A stretch of 50,109 bases of DNA. Origin: Neoconidiobolus thromboides FSU 785 (lineage: Eukaryota; Entomophthoromycota; Entomophthoromycetes; Entomophthorales; Neoconidiobolaceae). The stretch's first letter is position 1, and the number at the start of each line of letters is the position of its first letter. The DNA lies in NCBI GenBank assembly GCA_025603075.1, contig MU626401.1, forward strand, positions 1-50,109, written 5' to 3'. Below, piece after piece: positions 44,604 through 50,109 of this stretch. Position numbers and translations under genes: made by a program. The notes under the pieces were generated by a model that saw only the letters and a program-made list of their open reading frames with translations, was not told the DNA's origin and did no database searches.

Positions 44604-45975
44604 GCTAAATTAAATACTATATTAACCTGGTATTAAATATCCCTTTAGTCATTTGTAATTAATTTAATTTTTATAATCAGTTTTTTGTTAATTTGTTTTA
44701 TAACAACTTGTTTTTTGTGTTAATTTATTTTTGATCTGTATAAATTTAGTGTTACTTTTTGTTTTAGTTTAGCTCAAGGAATAAGTTCAGTTCTTAAATT
44801 TTAAAATTAGGAATGAATTCTAATACTATAACCAGAAAGCTTCATTAAAGTAGTAGATTTACTGTATATTATTTATAATCCTCTCTATCTTTTACATCTT
44901 AAGTTATCTGAAACTTCATTTAAAACATCTTGCATTCATACAATTCCCTTAAACATTAACTTTAGTATACAAAGTTTCATGTTAAAGTTGAATTTTTTTG
45001 AACAATAATTAAAAGATAAAAAAATTCTATTATATAATTTATTTAAATTATAAGAAATAAAAAAGAGCAAATCATGATTAAACTACCACCTCTTTTTCAA
45101 ATTCTAAAGCCTTGTAAAGGTATTATTGGTGTGAGTTATTAGGACCGTGAGGCTTCCAATTTGCTTACAGTGAATTTTAATAAATAAATTATAAAGTTAT
45201 ATTATTAAATAAGATAAAAATAACAAGTAAATGATATGAAATAAAGCCCATCAATCAAATAAGACATTTATGTTTATAGTTCTACGGTAGGTATTATTAT
45301 ATTTGAAGGCTTTGTATGGATAAGTTTAAAAGAGCTAAAATCAAGGATAAGATTTTCCAATTTCACTTTTTCAAATAATTTTCTAACCTAAAATTTGGAA
45401 AAATATCAAATAGACAACTGGACAAAAAAACATTCACATATAATTTATGTAATTAATCTCAAAAGAGCAAAAAAGCAACTATTTTATAGCACTTAGTGTT
45501 TAATTTGCAATTTTTACTAAAAATCAAAAATTAGACAGAGTTTGAATCAAGTCTTTAAACTAACCTGTACATCCTTTATAAAAAAAGACTCTTGATTAAA
45601 ACCTTCAAACTGGTATTATTATGATCTGAAGGTTAGTTAAAATAAAATATAATCTTAAAATTATGATGTAACTATTGTAGATTGTAGATAAAAAGGTTGA
45701 TAACATAACGAATAATTTGAAATAAAGATTCAAGGAGGAACTCATTAAAAGCTTAAAATGCAACTATGTATAAATATTAAATAAAGTAAATTGAAATATT
45801 ATTTAATAATTTGTTTAATATTATTATGAGCTTATGAAACCATTAGTTCCTTAATTCCAAAAAAAAATATCCAATCGAGTGGTGTAAATGATAAAGATAA
45901 AGAAACAATGTATTTAAAAGGGTGATAACAAACAAGTTTACCTAATAATGAGAGTGGTGCTAATTTTTAATCAGT
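44604..45975. other. intergenic region
   Basis: No intact gene. A short reading near 45850-45930 (IPKKNIQSSGVND-like) loosely recalls the GT32 IPKKIYMTAKSKD segment and could be a further small relic; it is too short to call. Confidence 0.4.
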
Positions 45976-46980
45976 TTAAGCCTTATTTAATTTAGCGATC
46001 TTATTTTTCCAACTTCCCCAGAAGAGATGTTGTACCTTAGACTCATAATTGTACTCATCAACAGCTTCAAATCCTCTCTTTGGTAAAATATAAACATCTT
46101 TATGTAAAAATGGTTTTTGAATATCAAATCTTTTAACATCCGATATGTTGAGGTAAGAATATACTGTATCGGACCAAATACCTGGACCTGTCCAATCTAA
46201 TACATCACAATCAATTCTCTTTTCTTTTTTAAGCATTGATGGAGTAACTTCTTTAATACGGTTAATAACATCCAATAATATTGGGTGCCTTGGTGTTGCA
46301 GCAATAGTCCATTGGATAAATTGTATACCTCTGGCAAACTCATTGGGGTTTTTACATCTAAAGTTAAGGTCACCATTGTAAAATTCCATACCAACAATCA
46401 TTTTTACACCTGCTAAGTTATCATTCCATGTATCAATTGGTCTAACGCATTTGGTATCAGTGTCACTATAAACACCACCATAAAGGTATAAAACAATATA
46501 TCTAAAATAGTCAGCTTTAAGCACCGGCATTGGGAGAGCTTTAAAGGCTTCATAAACATCATTAGGCATATTAGTACGAACAATATTATCAATTTCATTA
46601 TCATCATAAATGTTATACTCATAAAAAGGATTAGCTGTCATCCAAGACTTTTTGATTTCCTTCTTCACACTATCTTTACTCTTAGCTGTCATATAGATTT
46701 TTTTTGGTATGATTGATTCACCAGTTTTTGGTTTAGCTTCAGCTATAGGGGCCTCTACATCTGATTCGGAGCTAGCTCCAACTTTAGGATTTTCTGGGCC
46801 TACTTCTGGATTTTCTTCATTTGAAAAATTCTTTACAGGATTTTGTAGCACACTATTTCCTTGCTCGGGGGCTGGACACCTTACTTGTCCACCAGAAAGA
46901 ACCAAAGTTACCAATATAACGGTTGCAATAACAATGACGATTATTGCTTTTGGGGACCTCAATCCATTTGCGCTTATCAT
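45976..46980 (-). CDS. GT32 (Och1/Gly_transf_sug) glycosyltransferase K
   Basis: Intronless, 334 residues, the longest GT32 copy here. A hydrophobic anchor spans about residues 12-29, followed by a 60-residue Pro/Glu-rich stem with a small repeat (ENPEVGPENPKVG) that the other copies lack. The catalytic domain runs from IPKKIYMTAKS (91-101) through SW..NPFYEYNIYDD, ADYFRY (156-161), GGVYSDTDT with DxD at 173-175, QFIQWTIAA, HPILL and DWTGPGIWSD. It looks fully functional and Golgi-anchored. Its overall GC is higher than that of copies A and J, and it has no intron, so F and K form one subgroup and A and J another. Confidence 0.9.
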   Translation of the reverse strand: MISANGLRSPKAIIVIVIATVILVTLVLSGGQVRCPAPEQGNSVLQNPVKNFSNEENPEVGPENPKVGASSESDVEAPIAEAKPKTGESIIPKKIYMTAKSKDSVKKEIKKSWMTANPFYEYNIYDDNEIDNIVRTNMPNDVYEAFKALPMPVLKADYFRYIVLYLYGGVYSDTDTKCVRPIDTWNDNLAGVKMIVGMEFYNGDLNFRCKNPNEFARGIQFIQWTIAATPRHPILLDVINRIKEVTPSMLKKEKRIDCDVLDWTGPGIWSDTVYSYLNISDVKRFDIQKPFLHKDVYILPKRGFEAVDEYNYESKVQHLFWGSWKNKIAKLNKA

Positions 46981-48410
46981 TTTATTTTTTAATTAAGTTG
47001 AATAGTATAATTTTTATCTAATAAATATAGATAAATATGTTTATTTTGAATATGTTTATATAAATTACCTATTACTAATATTTAAATTCCCTTGTTTTAA
47101 TGAGTATATCCTGTAGCTTTAACTCGAGTATACTTTAATCTCAACTAAGAAAGAAAGATAGAACAAACAAAAAATGTATTTATAGTTCGATGGTTCTTAC
47201 TAGTGAGATCATTGGTCCTACCTTCCTTGACCTAATTATTTTCACCTCTTCTATTTTTAGAATTCCAAATTCCAGCAACCAAGAATAATTTTAAGGCATC
47301 AAAGCCAATAATTATTAGACAGAAAACTTGTAAATCTTAGTGTTTTTAATTCTGTATGTTTTCATTTGAAATTTGATCATCCTATATAATTATCAATAAT
47401 ATTATAGCAGATGATAATAAACACATTCAAGTATATTATGGTATAGTTTTGTCTAAACAAGTGTATAAACCACTAATATATTTTTAATATGTAAAGTTAG
47501 TAATTGTTCTTTAAATGAGTAATACTTATTTCATAAGATAAATTTATTGGCTGGGAATGGACCATCCTAATTTAAATTAGTCTGAGTTTATTTAACAAAA
47601 ACCTCTTATCTTTTATGCAATTTTTTAGGCTTATTAGTGCCTTGTAATCCAAATAGCTTTAGATAAGCAAAAATATGATCAACTGTAATAGTTGTTATTT
47701 TATCAATCAAAAATTGATTTATTTTATTCAATATTATATTATTTAAAAGTTCAAGACATTTGTTAACAAAGTTGGGAGTAATAGATTAAGGGGGGCTATA
47801 AATAGCTGAAAGAGCAAGTTTTATTTACTTTAGCTAATAATTAAAAGCTAAATATAATTTTGTTCTTAAAATAGTTCTTTAATATTTTTTATTTCCTTTA
47901 TTTCTTAATGAGTAGTAATTTAGTAATCCAATTAGCTGTTTAAAAATAATCCAGTAGCAAATTAATTAATAGATGTTGTATCTGCGCATATTTTATTGCA
48001 AATCTTTTTGCGCATTTAATTTTAACTAGGCTTTATTTTAAAAAAAATCAATATAAACATTTTTAGTGATAAAAGTTTATTATACTAACTTATAACCCAA
48101 AATAAAAGGATAAAACGTAATAAGTAAAGCCATATATTAGAGAATATGTTTTTAATCTAAAGCAACTAAGTAGAGTTAAACTACGAAACGTGGATTTTTA
48201 ACTAAATTTAAACATAAAATACGACTTTTAAATTTTACATGGAAATGTTTTTTATCCATTTTACATCCGATATAAAATTGAACAAATTTCATATAAAAAT
48301 CTTATACAAAAAACGTCTTGATACTCTTTTTGTCCTTTAATGTATTTAAGTCTAAAATACATTGAATTGTTTTATATCATTATTAGCTCTGTTCTTTCAC
48401 TTTCTACTTC

Positions 48411-48448
48411 TTTCTACTCAAATGGGACTTAAAAGATAGAAAAAGTGG
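48411..48448 (-). mobile_element. partial MITE, inverted next to copy 16
   Basis: TTTCTACTCAAATGGGACTT followed by AAAAGATAGAAAAAGTGG matches the middle of the family in reverse orientation; both ends are missing. Confidence 0.5.
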
Positions 48449-48454
48449 TATATA

Positions 48455-48550
48455 TGGGGCGTTTTTTTGGCTTTATCACTTTTTCTATCTTTTAAGCACG
48501 CACCATTTGAGTGGAAAAATGTTAGTAAAATTCTTAAAAATATATTCCTA
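48455..48550 (+). mobile_element. MITE copy 16
   Basis: TGGGGCGTTTTTTTGGCTT start, TTTTAAGCACGCACCATTTGAG core with a small insertion, and TATATTCCTA end. The left TIR is good and the right one is eroded. Confidence 0.75.
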
Positions 48551-48806
48551 TATATTTTCAATCTAATTTTAAACAATTAAACTCAGTTAACTGTTTATTA
48601 TTATCCTGTATTAATTTTTAAATTTAATACCATTAAATATTGTAATTTTTAAGATTTTTAAGTTAAAGCTAGTTGAGGCAGTAAAGGAATAGAATAAGGA
48701 AAGATCCTCAGAAAGAAGGGTTATTGATCAAAACATAGAGAATCCTAGTTGCATTCATTAACTCATCTATAATGTTACACATATTACTGAAATGAGGTAG
48801 ATTTAG

Positions 48807-49132
48807 TTTGAATATTACAGAAGAGAGCTCAGAAGTAAAGAGCTTAAAATAATATGTAGCTACAGTGGTGATGAGATAGAGTGTCATGGGAATATGGTGG
48901 AAGAAAGAGTAATTGTTAACGTTAGAAGTAAAGAGTCTTTTAAAATCAAGAAGATAGTAATAGACATTAGAGTATTCGAGGGATCAAACCATTTCAGATT
49001 ATAGATATTAAAGGACATTATAGTAATAAGTTAATAGAGTATAGAAATATAGATTTTGGGCTAGAGTTTAGATTCATGAATCAGGGAAATGGCCCTATGT
49101 TTAAAATTTTCTATAATATACAAATAAATTAG
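48807..49132 (+). pseudogene. arrestin-like domain pseudogene fragment
   Basis: A frame open for 65 codons (48807-49001) reads LKIICSYSGDEIECHG, then MVEERVIVNVRSKESFKIKK and IVIDIRVFEG. This is the pattern of an arrestin-N beta-sandwich (a pGD..eG.V.lnv...fkik.I.i.l.G.e layout). A stop and a frame change follow, and a second segment (49007-49132) gives IKGHYSNK....LEFRFMN..NGP, resembling the usual Gxh.F.F.f.lP...P strand. No ATG or promoter fits and the C-terminal arrestin half is missing. It is probably a decayed alpha-arrestin gene; an unrecognised spliced exon is possible but less likely. Confidence 0.45.
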
Positions 49133-49525
49133 TTTGATATTTCTTAAAGTAAACGTTTTATACGATTTTCAATAAATAAAAATTGTTGATTTTATTTAGT
49201 TGAATTTATTACCTTGATTATGGAGAAAACTTTCTCCGATTACTATTTAAAATACTAAAAGTTTAGGAGCTTATATCATACATAGCAATAAATAAGGGAT
49301 ATATTAGGTTTAGGTTAAATTGTTAAATTACAGTAAAGCCATAAGCATCATGAAATAAAATATAAAGGAATAAAAGCGTCACATTGTTTATATTGAATCA
49401 GGCGTAGATTAAAGTTATGAAAGTTATAGGTTATACCATTGTGGGCACATGAGAGCAACTATAATAAAACGATGTCATTTAAATTTAGTAATAAATCAAA
49501 ATAAATATTGCTATAGGAAAAGTAA

Positions 49526-49533
49526 TATAAATA
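49526..49533 (+). promoter_or_regulatory. TATA box for the trypsin-like gene
   Basis: TATAAATA lies 37 bp upstream of the ATG at 49571. Confidence 0.5.
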
Positions 49534-49570
49534 GGTAGCACACTTTAGTAAAATATCCATCAAAAACATA

Positions 49571-50109
49571 ATGCTAAACTTCCTTGTCTGGTTTATCTTT
49601 ATCTCATCCTCTCTTTCTAGCGATTCAAGAATCGTAAATGGTACTGAAGTTAGTCCAAAGTTCCGCTATCCATTCATGATATCTTTAGATTATCATGGAA
49701 AACATGTTTGTGGTGGTACTTTACTCAATAAAAATACCGTAGTGACAGCAGCTCACTGTATCAATGCTACTGAATCCGATTGGACTATTTCTTTTCATCG
49801 TCACAATATGAATTTAACTAGCTTACAAGAACATGGGAAAGACTTGAAGATTTTGAAGCGTATCCCACATCCAAAATATTATCTTGGTGAAAGTAGTATA
49901 AACTATGATATTGCTATATATAAAATTGAGCCTATAAAGGGGTTTAATCTTAGATTAAAACTAGATTATAATGATATTTCATCCCAAACTGGTAAAGGTC
50001 TTACTGTTTTAGGTTGGGGGAGACTATATGAAGATGGTCCTTATTCTTATGTTTTAAGACAAGTTGATGTTCCAGTTTATGATATTAACCAATGCAAAAT
50101 AAGCTATCC
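49571..50109 (+). CDS. secreted trypsin-like serine protease (S1), 5' part
   Basis: 179 codons are open to the window edge; the 3' end lies outside. Residues 1-17 are a signal peptide, then a very short propeptide ends at Arg20 with the activation sequence IVNG (new N-terminus Ile21). The catalytic His62 is in TAAHC and the Asp113 is in YDIAIYKI; the disulfide Cys47 and Cys63 around the His loop are present, as is GWG. The Ser of GDSGGP lies beyond the window, so activity and S1 specificity cannot be judged. It should be an extracellular zymogen, possibly part of nutrient or host-tissue degradation. No intron is needed within the visible part. Confidence 0.92.
   Translation, partial: MLNFLVWFIFISSSLSSDSRIVNGTEVSPKFRYPFMISLDYHGKHVCGGTLLNKNTVVTAAHCINATESDWTISFHRHNMNLTSLQEHGKDLKILKRIPHPKYYLGESSINYDIAIYKIEPIKGFNLRLKLDYNDISSQTGKGLTVLGWGRLYEDGPYSYVLRQVDVPVYDINQCKISY

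Larger units (their letters stand above)
46981..48806. other. intergenic region
   Basis: No gene seen. It holds a TATAAATA box on the minus strand (47177-47184) about 197 bp upstream of GT32 K, a nested or adjacent MITE pair near 48411-48550, and a short GCGCA-containing stretch at 47985-48015. Confidence 0.5.

Noticed and set aside
46709..46996. 95-codon plus-strand frame opposite GT32 K
   Set aside because: Antisense of the signal anchor and Pro/Glu-rich stem of the functional gene.

Overview
The window is a stretch of nuclear DNA from a eukaryote, most likely an early-diverging fungus. It is strikingly AT-rich (roughly three quarters A+T by eye). Genes carry short spliceosomal introns (47-178 bp) with GTAAG/GTAAAT-type donors and TTTAG-like acceptors; some show a CTAAT-type branch site, and TATAAATA-like boxes lie 37-110 bp upstream of several starts. 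The standard genetic code fits every gene. Fungal families support the assignment: GT32/Och1-type glycosyltransferases, a DUF8032-type protein, a Som1-like protein and a holocytochrome c synthase with CP motifs. A secreted trypsin-like protease is also present. An Entomophthoromycotina-like (Conidiobolus-type) source would fit, but that is inference.

Layout. Positions 1-19.8 kb are almost gene-empty: two tRNA-Ser genes near the left end, one trihelix/Myb-like gene at 11.8-12.7 kb, a few short DNA transposon relics and simple repeats. From 20 to 33 kb come a GT32 glycosyltransferase (2 exons), two tandem paralogous four-helix membrane proteins (TVP15/COPI-associated-like), a GT32 pseudogene inside a cluster of MITEs, and a compact run of small genes: Som1-like (twin CX9C), CKS1 (4 exons with a 19-nt microexon) and a short Hbs1/Ski7-N-like protein. 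A second identical tRNA-Ser(GCU) gene and a tandem-DUF8032 protein follow. From 33 to 47 kb lie a second GT32, a two-RRM/RGG protein (Sbp1-like architecture), holocytochrome c synthase (3 exons, MITE in intron 2), a PAP2 lipid phosphatase (6 exons, minus strand), a third GT32, a GT32 pseudogene and a fourth GT32. The right end holds an arrestin-like pseudogene and the 5' part of a trypsin gene that runs off the window.

Themes. (1) GT32 genes have expanded locally: four apparently intact copies and two decayed ones within 27 kb. Two intact copies share a 253-bp block with only four differences in otherwise diverged genes, a pattern expected from gene conversion. (2) A family of about 100-bp foldback/MITE elements with TGGGGATGT terminal inverted repeats is present in 16 near-complete copies plus one partial copy, in both orientations, one inside an intron. 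(3) Housekeeping genes hidden by introns (CKS1, Som1-like, PAP2, holocytochrome c synthase) were reconstructed exon by exon with frames and splice sites agreeing. All functional calls rest on motif recognition by eye; no database search was run.
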